Below are positions 1-8,549 of a stretch of DNA of 64,000 nt, in pieces (position 1 is the first letter of the stretch; every line of letters begins with the position of its first letter). Where the stretch lies: the NCBI GenBank assembly GCA_963708575.1, contig CAVPTB010000006.1, positions 186,001 to 250,000 of the forward strand. The letters run 5' to 3'. Source of the DNA: DASVWZ01 sp963708575 (lineage in GTDB: Bacteria; Acidobacteriota; Terriglobia; Terriglobales; Acidobacteriaceae). The notes under the pieces were generated by a model. That model worked only from the letters and a program-made list of their open reading frames with translations, made no database searches and was not told where the DNA came from. The translations under genes and the position numbers were made by a program.

Positions 1-2333
1 CCGACTATCACCTGAATGATCACAACGTCCTGAGCGCACGGTTCTTCTACAGCAACAGCGACCTGGTGGAAGCCGATATCGCTGCCATTCGCCCAGAGTG
101 GCTTTCCACCACCAGTCCAATTACGCAGATCTTTGGCGCCGATTGGATGTGGACACCAAACTCGCGCTGGGTGAATGAGGCTCGCTTTAGCTATAACAAA
201 TTCAACGAAGGAATTTTTCCGCTCGACCACAACGTCAACCCGACAACCTACGGTTTAGATACCGGTGTTACGAACCCCTTGCTCTTCGGATTTCCCCGTA
301 TTAATCCGGGAACCGACGCGTTCCACTATATGGGTGGCAACTCCGGCTGGCCGCTGAAGACAACGCCGAGCCAGACCTACAATTGGTCCGACACGGTTTC
401 CTACACAGCCGGACGACATACTCTTCGGTTCGGCGGCCAATTCATGTATGGCGACGTGCAATACTTCCGTGCTACCGAAGGCCGCGGGCGAGTCGATTTC
501 AGCGACCTTACAGACTTCGTTGCCGGCGATGTTCATCGCTGGGAATACTTATACGGCGACCCAGGACGCGACGTCAGTATGAAATCATTCGGATTGTTTG
601 CCCAGGATGGATTCCGTGCCACCAACCGGCTGACACTTAATTTCGGGCTGCGTTACGATGTCACGTTTCCGATCAAAGACTCCCGCAACCTTCTTGCAAA
701 CTACATCCCATCGCTTCCCAACGGTCAACCTGGCGGCATAGTGCAGGTGGGTGATGGCATCAGTGCACCCTATGACACCCAATACAACAACGTTTCTCCG
801 CGTGCCGGATTCGCTTACGACATCTTCGGAACCGGCAAAACAATATTGCGCGGCGGCGGTGGGATCATTTTCACGCAGCCAGCGATCCGCACTTTCATGT
901 TCAGTGGTGGAGGCCTGAATCTGAACCCGAGTGGAATTCCTTACGTCGACCAAAACGGAAACACTGTTCAGCCGAAGGGCACGATCAACGCCTTTCTGGT
1001 AAACACCCGCGACACCACCAATCTGAATTGGGGAACGGGTACGGGTCCGATCTTTCCTGCGTCCGCTGGCCAGCAGTGCAGCCTGGACGGACAGTGCGAC
1101 GTGTTCGGAGTCAATCCTCACCTGGCAACTCCGTACGTTGAGAACTGGAATTTGAACTTGCAGCAAGCGCTTTCACCGAACGCGTTGTTGCAGATCGCCT
1201 ATGTTGGCAATCACGGCGTCAATCTGTATAGCGTGACCGATATTAATCAGGTGAATCCGCTTTCGCCGCTCGAAGATCTCAATTTAGGCTGCGACCACTG
1301 CGAAAGCTCGGGCCGGCCACTCAATGCGAACTGTACGGTGACAGGACTGGGTCTCGGTGGGCCTTGTTTTCCATATATCGGTTTTCTGAGTTACTTGAGC
1401 AATCAGTCAAACTCGATCTACCACTCTCTGCAGGTTACGTTCACCAAGCGTTACTCACACGGTCTGTATTTGCTGGCGGGGTACACATACGCCCATGCGA
1501 TTGACACATCGAGCAGCAACACCGCGGGTGTCCCGCAGAACAGTCTGGACTACGCGGCAGAGCGAGGTAACAGCGACTTTGACATTCGCAATCGATTTAC
1601 CTTGTCGCTAGCCTATGACCTGCCTTCCAGAAAGGCTCCGCTGCAATTGCTCGAAGGCTGGCAGGTGACGACGATCGCCACGTTAGAGGGAAGCGAACCT
1701 TACAGCTTGGGCGACTTCGGAAACGATGTGAGTTTGACAGGCGAGTATGCAGATCGTTGGAATATTTCCGGCAATCCTGGAGATGTGCACTGGTCGGCCA
1801 GCAACTCCATCCCTTACATTGATTCGTCGCAGTTCACGGCCGATGCCAACGGAAACGTCACTGGCGGAATTGGTCCCGCGGCTCAAAGGTGCTACAGCGC
1901 GGCGATGGCTGCGGGTGGACAGGCCGCCGCCAATCAACTCAACGGCAACATCCCTTTTCAAAATGCTGAAGGTTTCAACAGCACGCAAGGCGGATGTTAC
2001 GTGTCCGGAAGTGCCGTTATCACCGCACCGGCGCCGGGACACTTCGGGAATATGGGCCGCAATATCTTCCGTGGTCCAACCTACAAAGACTGGGATTTCT
2101 CTGTCTCGAAGATTTTCAAATTCAACGAGCGCGTAAAGATGCAGTTGCGCGGGGAAGTATTCAACATCCTCAACCATCCCAACTTTGACGTGTTCTCGAT
2201 GAACAACGACCTTTCTGCGCAAAGCACGGTCGGCACGGTCATTTACACCCCTGACCTGGGGAGTGCTTCGAATCCCGTGCTCGGTTCCGGTGGTTCACGG
2301 CACATTCAGATCGGCGCGAAGGTCATTTGGTAG
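1..2333 (+). CDS. TonB-dependent receptor, Oar-like (3' part, truncated at window edge)
   Basis: The reading frame is open from base 3 with no start, so the N-terminal carboxypeptidase-regulatory and plug domains lie outside the window. What remains (about 777 codons) is a beta-barrel with features of the acidobacterial Oar/TonB-dependent receptor family. These include the early 'DYHLNDHN' strand, repeated aromatic strand-turn motifs such as 'GLRYDV' and 'SPRAGFAYDIFGTGKT', the 'NWNLNLQQ' and 'QIAYVGNHG' segments, 'NRFTLSLAYDLP', and the C-terminal 'MQLRGEVFNILNHPNF'. Members sit in the outer membrane and take up substrates or act in adhesion with TonB energy. The substrate cannot be told from this part. 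A strong hairpin follows the stop. Family call is firm; function is inferred. Confidence 0.85.
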   Translation, partial: DYHLNDHNVLSARFFYSNSDLVEADIAAIRPEWLSTTSPITQIFGADWMWTPNSRWVNEARFSYNKFNEGIFPLDHNVNPTTYGLDTGVTNPLLFGFPRINPGTDAFHYMGGNSGWPLKTTPSQTYNWSDTVSYTAGRHTLRFGGQFMYGDVQYFRATEGRGRVDFSDLTDFVAGDVHRWEYLYGDPGRDVSMKSFGLFAQDGFRATNRLTLNFGLRYDVTFPIKDSRNLLANYIPSLPNGQPGGIVQVGDGISAPYDTQYNNVSPRAGFAYDIFGTGKTILRGGGGIIFTQPAIRTFMFSGGGLNLNPSGIPYVDQNGNTVQPKGTINAFLVNTRDTTNLNWGTGTGPIFPASAGQQCSLDGQCDVFGVNPHLATPYVENWNLNLQQALSPNALLQIAYVGNHGVNLYSVTDINQVNPLSPLEDLNLGCDHCESSGRPLNANCTVTGLGLGGPCFPYIGFLSYLSNQSNSIYHSLQVTFTKRYSHGLYLLAGYTYAHAIDTSSSNTAGVPQNSLDYAAERGNSDFDIRNRFTLSLAYDLPSRKAPLQLLEGWQVTTIATLEGSEPYSLGDFGNDVSLTGEYADRWNISGNPGDVHWSASNSIPYIDSSQFTADANGNVTGGIGPAAQRCYSAAMAAGGQAAANQLNGNIPFQNAEGFNSTQGGCYVSGSAVITAPAPGHFGNMGRNIFRGPTYKDWDFSVSKIFKFNERVKMQLRGEVFNILNHPNFDVFSMNNDLSAQSTVGTVIYTPDLGSASNPVLGSGGSRHIQIGAKVIW

Positions 2334-2351
2334 GACGACGTGACCTTCACA

Positions 2352-2379
2352 AGAAACCCCGGCAAGAGCCGGGGTTTCT
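2352..2379. terminator. Rho-independent hairpin between convergent genes
   Basis: A perfect 12-bp stem (AGAAACCCCGGC / GCCGGGGTTTCT) with an AAGA loop lies 18 bases after the receptor stop codon and 27 bases before the end of the opposing phosphoesterase gene. It can serve both strands, although the T-tract on the plus side is short. Confidence 0.7.
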
Positions 2380-2405
2380 GCATTGCGGTGAGCTGCCAGC
2401 TATTT

Positions 2406-3845
2406 CTAATCATTGTCAGGCGGTTCCATCGGACGCTTGTCATTCAGGAAAAAGTCCAACCCCAAAGGAGCTCTAATGTGTTGGAAGCGGCGGGGAGCCT
2501 GCCCGAGACTGAAGAATCCCGTGAGATCGGTCTGCGAACGTTGGTCGGCGAACCCCAGCGATCCCTCTTGAATGCCGAAATTCTGTTCCATGAACCGAAG
2601 GATGCTGCCGAAGTCGTACTGATTAGTGTTGTCGATCATTGGATTGGTATAAGCAGAGACGACCACCAGCGGAACACGGAAACCGAGTTGATAGTCACCC
2701 TGTCCTTGGTTCGGTATTGACAACAGGGTTGGCGGCCGGTGGTCATAGAAGCCACCCCAGTCATCCCATGTGATGATGATGGCGGTGTCCTGCCAGTAAG
2801 GCACTTGCTTGCCGTTGACATTGTCGGTGCATTGACTCTCCCCGATAGCATTGACAATTGAGGCCACCCAGGACGGGCCCCCCGTATTTGTGCCGGCCGC
2901 CGAAGGATGGTCCGAATTCTGACCGGCGGGAATGACCCAGCTCATCGCGGGTAGCTTGCAGTTAGGCAGGTCATTCTTCAACAGGTCCTGGGGATTGAGG
3001 TCGACGTTGCTGTTCCATTCGCTGCCCAGGCATTGCGTATAGTCGGCGTTGGGCCCGCAAATCTCCCTGATCCAGTTCGGAGCCGTCCAAATGGTGTTCG
3101 CGCCGGGAGTGTAGTATTTCCAGCTGACTCCCTGATTGTCGAAGAGCGTCGCCATGGTGGGACGCGAGAAGCACACCGTGCCGACAGGATTGTTGACCAA
3201 ATTGAATTCCTGCGGCGCGGTCGCCGGAGAAATCAACTTGAAAACTGCGTTGAGCGGCGCCAGGCATCCCTTGCCGTTGGGGTTTTCAGCAACGAATGTA
3301 GCGTTGGAATCATCCTGGGCGCTGGTTGCGGAGGTGCCGCCGAAAAGGAACTGATGGGCGGGAGCACTGGGGCCTTGATTGGTCTGAAACATGGAGTTCG
3401 CCCAGCCGTATTGTTGAGCCAGAGTGATGTAGGGATGCACGTCCCTAGGCAGGACATATTCGAACGAGCAATTATTCGGGCAATTGACGCTTCCCAAGCC
3501 GTCCATTCGGCATTGATTTGTACTTGGGTCGAGGTGACACATTGTCTCGAACGCCGCGTGGGCGTGACTGGGGTCGAAGCCATTTCCGAGTGGTACGCGG
3601 TTCAGAGCAACGTTGTTCCCGTTGCGGTCGAATCCAAAATTCTGAATGTCATATTGATTCGCACCCGTGCCACAGTCCCGTCCGCGCCCGTAAGGCGGCA
3701 TGCACAATCCTTGGAAGAGATTGTCGGGCGTGCGATTTTCCTGAATGACCACGACGACGTGAGCGAAGCTTGAGATTTGCGCTAGAGCGAGGACTGACCC
3801 GATCAAGACCATGAGCAACAGAGTAGCTTTGGCAAAGAACTTCAT
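2406..3845 (-). CDS. Secreted phosphoesterase / phospholipase C family protein
   Basis: 479 aa with a signal peptide ending near 'VLALAQ'. The mature start 'FAHVVVVIQENRTPDNLFQG' carries the ENR-T motif of the PF04185 phosphoesterase family (acid phosphatases and phospholipases C), where the Thr/Ser is the expected nucleophile. Later motifs fit the alkaline-phosphatase fold: 'HPYITLAQQYGWANSMF', 'AHQFLFGGTSA', 'WKYYTPG', and 'IIITWDDWGGFYDHRPP', whose Asp and His are likely metal ligands. It probably cleaves phosphate esters outside the cytoplasm; the substrate is unknown. The ATG has an AAGGAG ribosome site 7 bases upstream. It appears to be transcribed alone. Confidence 0.85.
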   Translation of the reverse strand: MKFFAKATLLLMVLIGSVLALAQISSFAHVVVVIQENRTPDNLFQGLCMPPYGRGRDCGTGANQYDIQNFGFDRNGNNVALNRVPLGNGFDPSHAHAAFETMCHLDPSTNQCRMDGLGSVNCPNNCSFEYVLPRDVHPYITLAQQYGWANSMFQTNQGPSAPAHQFLFGGTSATSAQDDSNATFVAENPNGKGCLAPLNAVFKLISPATAPQEFNLVNNPVGTVCFSRPTMATLFDNQGVSWKYYTPGANTIWTAPNWIREICGPNADYTQCLGSEWNSNVDLNPQDLLKNDLPNCKLPAMSWVIPAGQNSDHPSAAGTNTGGPSWVASIVNAIGESQCTDNVNGKQVPYWQDTAIIITWDDWGGFYDHRPPTLLSIPNQGQGDYQLGFRVPLVVVSAYTNPMIDNTNQYDFGSILRFMEQNFGIQEGSLGFADQRSQTDLTGFFSLGQAPRRFQHIRAPLGLDFFLNDKRPMEPPDND

Positions 3846-4004
3846 GTGGTTCTCCTTGTTCAGTCTTTTTCTTACCGAACGAAGTGAGGCGTCTTTCCCA
3901 ACTCAAAAGGGAGACGATTGCGGTGGGTGGAGGAACTATGCTTCCAAAATGCCCGGCTGTCAAGGCCGAAAAAGGCCTGTTTTCGTTTGTTCGGCGCAAA
4001 ACAA

Positions 4005-4032
4005 AGCCGCCGGCAGGGAAGTGCCGGCGGCT
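4005..4032 (-). terminator. Rho-independent terminator
   Basis: An 11-bp stem (AGCCGCCGGCA / TGCCGGCGGCT) with loop GGGAAG lies just past the stop of the minus-strand BNR gene. On the minus strand it is followed by TTTGTTTTG, the T-rich tail expected of an intrinsic terminator. Confidence 0.75.
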
Positions 4033-4050
4033 CCGCAGTACAGCGTACTC

Positions 4051-5574
4051 TTACTTCTCCGGTCGAGGAATCAGCCTGGCGCGCGGGATTTCGCGCTTGC
4101 CTTCATCGTCGTAGTAGAACTTCATCACATGGTCCGACTTGGCGTCCTTCACCGGCTTCTCCAGTGCTGAACTAAAGGTTGGTTCGCCCGATGGAGCCAG
4201 CAGAGGTTCTTTCGTGGTGTACATCGCTTCGTTCAGTGTCGATCCACTGGGTGCCTTGGCTACGGCGAAAATCCCGAATGGATTGCCGTTGCTATAGGTC
4301 ACTCCAATGTAGTCGGCAACCATGTAGCCCGCATCGGAGACTGGCAGCCAAGTCAACTTCATCGGTCCAGCGAGTTGTGCACCCTTGGTCCAAGTTTTGC
4401 CGCCATCCTGCGACGTCGTGAATCCTACATCCAACTGGCAGCTATTACCGCAACTTGAGACTGGGTAGTAGTAATAAACGATCGTGAGATGACCGGTCTC
4501 GCCCGATGTCGTCGGGTCCACGCCGATTCCCGGCAAGAAGTGGTCGACAGTACTTTTCAACGAGTCAATGGGAATTCGTGTGACACTGCCCCACTTTTTT
4601 CCGTCCGTGGATGTGCTCACCACGATATCGTTAGAAGTGCAACTGGTGCGGAATCGGCAATCTGACCACACGACGAAAGTTTTGCCGGAACCGTCGATTC
4701 CAGCAGACGGCATATCAAAGCCGGTGCGAATGCCGCCGTCTTCGCCATGTTGATCGACATTGCTTATGACCACCGTGCTGCTCCACGTCTTTCCTCCGTC
4801 GGTGGAACGGAAGGCATCGATGCCACCTCCACTGAAAGGAACGATCACGGTTCCATTCGGCTGAACCAGTGGTTCGCCACCCAGCCCGCCGGCGTGGTCG
4901 GCGGAGGGCTTGCCCGGCCCCCACGTCTTTCCGCCATCCTTGGAGACACTCATCAACACATCACCGCTGCCGTACGCCTGATCCCACTCGGTATAGCAAT
5001 TCCCGTAATAAGGACTGGTGGAAGTGTTGTCGCAGGTTGTCCAGTTCTTGTCGTCCAGATGGGTGTTGTCGATGACGATGGGCTTGCCCCAGTGGAGGCC
5101 ATCGGTGGAACGGCTCACAGCCACATCGCCTATTTTGCCGGAGCTTTCCTGCCCGGCGAGTGGAAGAGTCGAGATCAGCCACTCTCCGTGTTTGGCGTCG
5201 TAGGCTACGGAAGGATCCGCCGCCCACCCGTAGGGTCCGTTCTTGTAGTTCTTCGTCAACGCCGGAAGAACGCCGTAGGTCCAGGTTTTGCCGCCGTCAG
5301 TGGAGGTGGACCATCCCACGTCGCCGCTACCCCATCCGATGGATCCGGGAACGCGAGCTACGTGGAAGGCGCCAACGATTGTGTTGCCCCAAGCGAAGAA
5401 ATCGGGCTCGACTTCCGTCCGGTGCACGCTATCTGTATTGGTAAGCTTATCGACGCTGATCTTGGTAAGGGTGAATTGGGCGGACGACGGTATTGCCAGC
5501 GATAAGGTCAAAGTGAGCAGAGCTGTGAGCCTCAAGACTTGGCTGTTCTGCATCTGGCGGAACATAGACATCAT
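4051..5574 (-). CDS. Secreted BNR-repeat (sialidase-like beta-propeller) protein
   Basis: About 507 aa. The start at 5574 is preferred because AAGGA sits 8 bases upstream; an in-frame codon at 5634 would add 20 residues with no ribosome site. A signal peptide ends near 'LAIPSSAQ'. The body has repeated Asp-box/BNR signatures such as 'STDGGKTWTYG', 'SKDGGKTWGPG', 'STDGGKTWSST', 'STDGKKWGSV' and 'SQDGGKTWTKG', the mark of sialidase-type propellers. No clear sialidase arginine triad was recognised, so the enzymatic role is open; many such acidobacterial proteins are extracellular glycan-binding or hydrolytic. A terminator follows. A second BNR protein lies at 51899-53473. Confidence 0.8.
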   Translation of the reverse strand: MMSMFRQMQNSQVLRLTALLTLTLSLAIPSSAQFTLTKISVDKLTNTDSVHRTEVEPDFFAWGNTIVGAFHVARVPGSIGWGSGDVGWSTSTDGGKTWTYGVLPALTKNYKNGPYGWAADPSVAYDAKHGEWLISTLPLAGQESSGKIGDVAVSRSTDGLHWGKPIVIDNTHLDDKNWTTCDNTSTSPYYGNCYTEWDQAYGSGDVLMSVSKDGGKTWGPGKPSADHAGGLGGEPLVQPNGTVIVPFSGGGIDAFRSTDGGKTWSSTVVISNVDQHGEDGGIRTGFDMPSAGIDGSGKTFVVWSDCRFRTSCTSNDIVVSTSTDGKKWGSVTRIPIDSLKSTVDHFLPGIGVDPTTSGETGHLTIVYYYYPVSSCGNSCQLDVGFTTSQDGGKTWTKGAQLAGPMKLTWLPVSDAGYMVADYIGVTYSNGNPFGIFAVAKAPSGSTLNEAMYTTKEPLLAPSGEPTFSSALEKPVKDAKSDHVMKFYYDDEGKREIPRARLIPRPEK

Positions 5575-6005
5575 GGGATTCTTCCTTGTATCGAGATTCG
5601 AAACAAAGCGTTGGAGACGTGACGGGGAGAGCATCGCGGGGGCCAGCGCCTACTACGTCCGGTAGCAGGAACTATAGCGTGCGAGAGGGAATGTGTCGAT
5701 GTGAATGACTTTGCATAGAGCCGGCCTTTTCGCTGACGGCAATCGCCACTGCTAGGTTGGCCGTCCGTCGCTTCCGATGTCTTTCAGGACTTGGCACACT
5801 TACTACTTGAGAGCAGCTTGCCGAAGGAGATTTCCACAGGATTTTATCTACTAATTCTGGAAGGCAACAAAAAAATAGCGAAAGTCCGCCGAGTCGAACC
5901 CAAGCCGTAAACGCTATGCGTAGTGGTCACCACAACAGTTAGCCGCAACTAATCGCGGTTTTCAGAATTGGATTTCGCTCCCTACCCCAACCAGCAACTT
6001 TAATG
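5575..6005. other. Intergenic region, no gene seen
   Basis: About 430 bases between the divergent BNR gene and the mraZ promoter. No start with a plausible ribosome site or protein-like reading was found on either strand. It must hold the promoter of the minus-strand BNR gene, but no good -35/-10 pair was recognised. Confidence 0.5.
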
Positions 6006-6033
6006 TTGACAACAAACGATTTAGGCGTAGGAT
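6006..6033 (+). promoter_or_regulatory. Predicted sigma-70 promoter of the dcw cluster (Pmra)
   Basis: A perfect -35 TTGACA at 6006-6011 and a -10 TAGGAT at 6028-6033 are separated by 16 bases. The expected transcription start is near 6040, giving a leader of about 200 bases before mraZ. The MraZ boxes begin directly after the -10. Confidence 0.65.
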
Positions 6034-6063
6034 GTGGACAAAAGTGGTACAGAGTGGTCCAAA
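6034..6063 (+). promoter_or_regulatory. MraZ operator: three 10-bp direct repeats
   Basis: GTGG occurs at 6034, 6044 and 6054, each followed by six variable, A-rich bases, so three boxes are spaced exactly 10 bp apart on one face of the helix. Known MraZ operators are tandem direct repeats with a (T)GTGG/TGGG core and one-turn spacing upstream of mraZ. The array overlaps the predicted transcription start, consistent with autorepression. Confidence 0.75.
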
Positions 6064-6242
6064 AGATAGAGGTCGTGGGCGGAAGTAAAGCCAGTGAGAG
6101 GCGCCAGTGGATTTTGTAGCTGACACCCCAATAAAGAGCCCGAACGAACCCGAAATGGCCACGTTTTCGACTGTCTTTACCTCCCTCGTAATGGCAGTGG
6201 TAGCTGCCAGGAATTTTTCCGGCCCGATAAAGGCCAAAACAC

Positions 6243-6683
6243 ATGTTTCGCGGCAATCACCCAACTCGCGTCGACGAAAAAGGACGGTTCAAAGTCCCCG
6301 CGGAATTCAAGCGCGTCATCGACGAGAAGTACGGGACGCAATTCTATATCACGAGCTTAGATGGGAAGGTTGCCCAAGTGTATCCCTTCGAGGAATGGGA
6401 GCGGATCGAGCAGAAACTAGCGGGGCTCTCCACTTTCAATCCTACGAAGAAAAAATTTTTGGACCGCGTGAACTACTGGGGGCAGATGGTCGAGATGGAC
6501 GGTCAGGGCAGGCTATTGATGCCACAGCTGCTGCGGGACTCAGCGCAGACCAAAGGCGAAGTGGCGGTGACCGGAAATCTCACGCACCTGCTGGTTCGCA
6601 ATCTGGAAGCGTACCGCAAAGAGATCGAGGAACAGGCGTTCACGACTGAGGATGAGAAGACGCTCGACGAATTGGGCATCTAG
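6243..6683 (+). CDS. mraZ: Transcriptional regulator MraZ
   Basis: 146 aa, close to the family norm of about 145-150. It opens with the hallmark 'MFRGNHPTRVDEKGRFKVP' and has the second AbrB-like half 'QMVEMDGQGRLLMPQLLR', so both SpoVT/AbrB-type DNA-binding halves are present. MraZ is a conserved first gene of dcw clusters, forms ring oligomers and binds direct repeats upstream of itself; such repeats are present at 6034-6063. The start ATG has AAAGG about 10 bases upstream. rsmH follows 47 bases after the stop. Confidence 0.95.
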   Translation: MFRGNHPTRVDEKGRFKVPAEFKRVIDEKYGTQFYITSLDGKVAQVYPFEEWERIEQKLAGLSTFNPTKKKFLDRVNYWGQMVEMDGQGRLLMPQLLRDSAQTKGEVAVTGNLTHLLVRNLEAYRKEIEEQAFTTEDEKTLDELGI

Positions 6684-6730
6684 TCAGCCCCAGCGAACCG
6701 AAAGGCGCGGTTCGACGGGAGCCCAAAAAC

Positions 6731-7711
6731 ATGGACGAGGGTTTAACAGACACCCCTCAGGGGGTTGGACGTGGTGGGAATCACGTTCCGGTTCTTTTAA
6801 AAGAAGCGATCGACTTTTTAGCCATCCGGCGCGGTGGGACGTATATCGACGCGACGGTGGGTCTGGGCGGACACAGTTACGAAATCGCAAGACGCCTCGG
6901 CGCACCGGGTCGTTTGATTGGCTTCGATAAAGATCCCGCAGCGCTCGAAATCGCGCGAGAAAAGCTAGTCATCGGTCATCAGTCGTCGGTCGTCGGCGAA
7001 GACTTAAGCGAACGACCAACGACGAACGACCAACGGCAAGATTGGCCGACCATCGAGTTGCTGCATGGATCGTTTGCGGACCTTGCGAACGACCAACGAC
7101 CGACGACCGTCGACGGTCTGCTCGCAGACTTGGGTGTCAGCAGCCTGCAGTTCGACACAGCCGCGCGAGGCTTTAGCTTTCAGGCGGACGGAAATTTGGA
7201 CATGAGGATGAATCCTCAATCCGAGCCGACCGCCGAACAAGTGGTAAACCAGTTCGACGAGCGAGAGCTTGCCGATCTGATTTACGAATTCGGTGAGGAA
7301 AGGAGGTCGCGGAGAATCGCCAGAGCCATTGTCCGGTCGCGGCCGATACAGACCACGAGGCAACTCGCGGACGTGATATCAGCCGCGGCCCGGCCAATGA
7401 ATCAAGCGGAAAGGCGAATTCATCCGGCGACCAGAACTTTTCAAGCTCTCCGAATCGTCGTAAACCGAGAACTCGAGGACCTGCAAGCGCTGCTCAAGGC
7501 GGCGCCAAGGATTCTCAAGCCGGGCGGAAGACTGGTGATCATCAGCTTCCACTCTTTAGAGGACCGCATCGTGAAAGACGCGACGCGGGATGGGGCAAAA
7601 CAAGGCCTCTATAGGCTGCTGGTGAAAAAGCCAGTGACGCCCGGGGAAGAAGAGATTGATCGCAATCCGCGCTCACGCAGCGCCAAGCTGCGGGCAGTGG
7701 AAAAGACTTAA
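6731..7711 (+). CDS. rsmH: 16S rRNA (cytosine(1402)-N4)-methyltransferase RsmH
   Basis: 326 aa. The SAM-binding motif is 'YIDATVGLGGHS' (residues 39-50), followed by 'GFDKDPAAL', 'DGLLADLGVSSLQFD', 'FSFQADGNLDMRMN', 'RIHPATRTFQALRIVVN' and 'GGRLVIISFHSLEDRIVK', all diagnostic of RsmH/MraW. It methylates C1402 of 16S rRNA in the decoding centre. Residues about 80-105 and 119-126 are low-complexity inserts encoded by repeated GACCAACGAC-type DNA and are not part of the usual fold. The protein is slightly longer than typical as a result. It is the second gene of the dcw cluster. Confidence 0.95.
   Translation: MDEGLTDTPQGVGRGGNHVPVLLKEAIDFLAIRRGGTYIDATVGLGGHSYEIARRLGAPGRLIGFDKDPAALEIAREKLVIGHQSSVVGEDLSERPTTNDQRQDWPTIELLHGSFADLANDQRPTTVDGLLADLGVSSLQFDTAARGFSFQADGNLDMRMNPQSEPTAEQVVNQFDERELADLIYEFGEERRSRRIARAIVRSRPIQTTRQLADVISAAARPMNQAERRIHPATRTFQALRIVVNRELEDLQALLKAAPRILKPGGRLVIISFHSLEDRIVKDATRDGAKQGLYRLLVKKPVTPGEEEIDRNPRSRSAKLRAVEKT
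6967..7117 (+). repeat. rsmH: Repetitive GTCGTCGG / CGACCAACGAC DNA inside rsmH
   Basis: Bases about 6967-6998 are built from GTCATC/GTCGTCGG units, and 7010-7034 and 7087-7112 from GAACGACCAACGAC units, roughly the inverse complement of the first block. They sit in the coding sequence without breaking the frame and encode a hydrophilic insert in a conserved enzyme. The pattern suggests a dispersed repeat that landed in the gene. Confidence 0.55.
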
Positions 7712-7755
7712 AAAAAAGCAAAGCAGTTCTGATGGATAGGTAGAAATGAGGAGAG

Positions 7756-7920
7756 ATGTACACGGGAACACTGATTGATCAGCTGATCGCCTCTGTCGAA
7801 CGGGCCGAAGAGCGCGCGGTAAAAGCGCAGTCCTCGGAGACGATTGAATTTGAAGCCTGGTTGGCAGCTACAGACTGGGAATCACCGCAGATCGAAACCA
7901 AACTACTTGGGGTAGCCTAA
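7756..7920 (+). CDS. Small conserved-position protein between rsmH and ftsL (54 aa)
   Basis: An open frame of 54 codons begins 'MYTGTLIDQLIASVERAEERA' and ends 'ETKLLGVA'. A strong AGGAGAG ribosome site stands just before the ATG, though the spacing is tight. The stop TAA overlaps the ATG of ftsL by one base (TAATG), a sign of translational coupling. The product is acidic, mostly helical in appearance, with no membrane segment or signal peptide. It is not a recognised family. Its place suggests a role linked to division or simply coupling of ftsL translation; function is unknown. Confidence 0.65.
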   Translation: MYTGTLIDQLIASVERAEERAVKAQSSETIEFEAWLAATDWESPQIETKLLGVA

Positions 7921-8405
7921 TGGCCGCAGCCGCCACTGCAATGCAGCGAGTCGTCATGCCCGGCGCCGTTCGTCAAAGCCGCCGCGTCAAACCGTGCTGG
8001 AACGGCACACCGGAAATTTACTTTGCCAAGGCGATCGATAACTCGCGGCTGGTCAAAGTCGAAGATCCCAAGCGCAGCCGTGAGATGAAGCAATTCGGTC
8101 TCGCACTATGCTGCCTGTTTATGTTGGTCATGACTTACGCTTGGCAGCACTTCAAAGCCATCGAGTACGGATACAAAATCGAATCCATGAGAATTCAGCG
8201 CGACGGTTTGCTGGAGATGAACCGGGCGTATCGCCTGGAAGAGGCATCGCTCCGTTCGCCGGACCGCATCGACCGTCTCGCCCGGCAGTATGGGATGCAG
8301 CCTCCACAGGCAGGGCAAGTGATTCGCATGGAATCGGCTTCGCCAGAAGGCAGCACTCCAGTGATGGCCAGCGTGGCGCCGATTTCAGTGGTCTCAATTC
8401 CGTAG
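7920..8405 (+). CDS. ftsL: Cell division protein FtsL-like
   Basis: 161 aa. A cytoplasmic N-terminal part of about 58 residues precedes one membrane segment (residues 59-77, 'FGLALCCLFMLVMTYAW'). A coiled-coil-like stretch follows ('KIESMRIQRDGLLEMNRAYRLEEASLRS'), then the short 'RIDRLARQYGMQPP' element typical of FtsL/DivIC proteins. FtsL joins FtsB and FtsQ to activate FtsWI at the septum. Sequence identity in this family is low, so the call rests on topology and on the position between rsmH and ftsI. It overlaps the 54-aa gene by one base. Confidence 0.85.
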   Translation: MAAAATAMQRVVMPGAVRQSRRVKPCWNGTPEIYFAKAIDNSRLVKVEDPKRSREMKQFGLALCCLFMLVMTYAWQHFKAIEYGYKIESMRIQRDGLLEMNRAYRLEEASLRSPDRIDRLARQYGMQPPQAGQVIRMESASPEGSTPVMASVAPISVVSIP

Positions 8406-8549
8406 TGGGATGGCGGAAACGGTCTGGCTTGCCTGCTACCTAGCCAACAGAAGGGCAGGATTCTCTCAGAAGATCCGGCCTAATCCGATTTCTTTTTGGC
8501 GGCTTCCGAACTGTCGGAGAGCCGCCGGTCCGTCTAAGGAGTAAGCCTC

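Noticed and set aside
5962..6264. 100-codon frame on the minus strand over the mraZ promoter
   Set aside because: It runs antisense across the promoter, MraZ boxes and mraZ start, and its translation shows no protein-like pattern or ribosome site.
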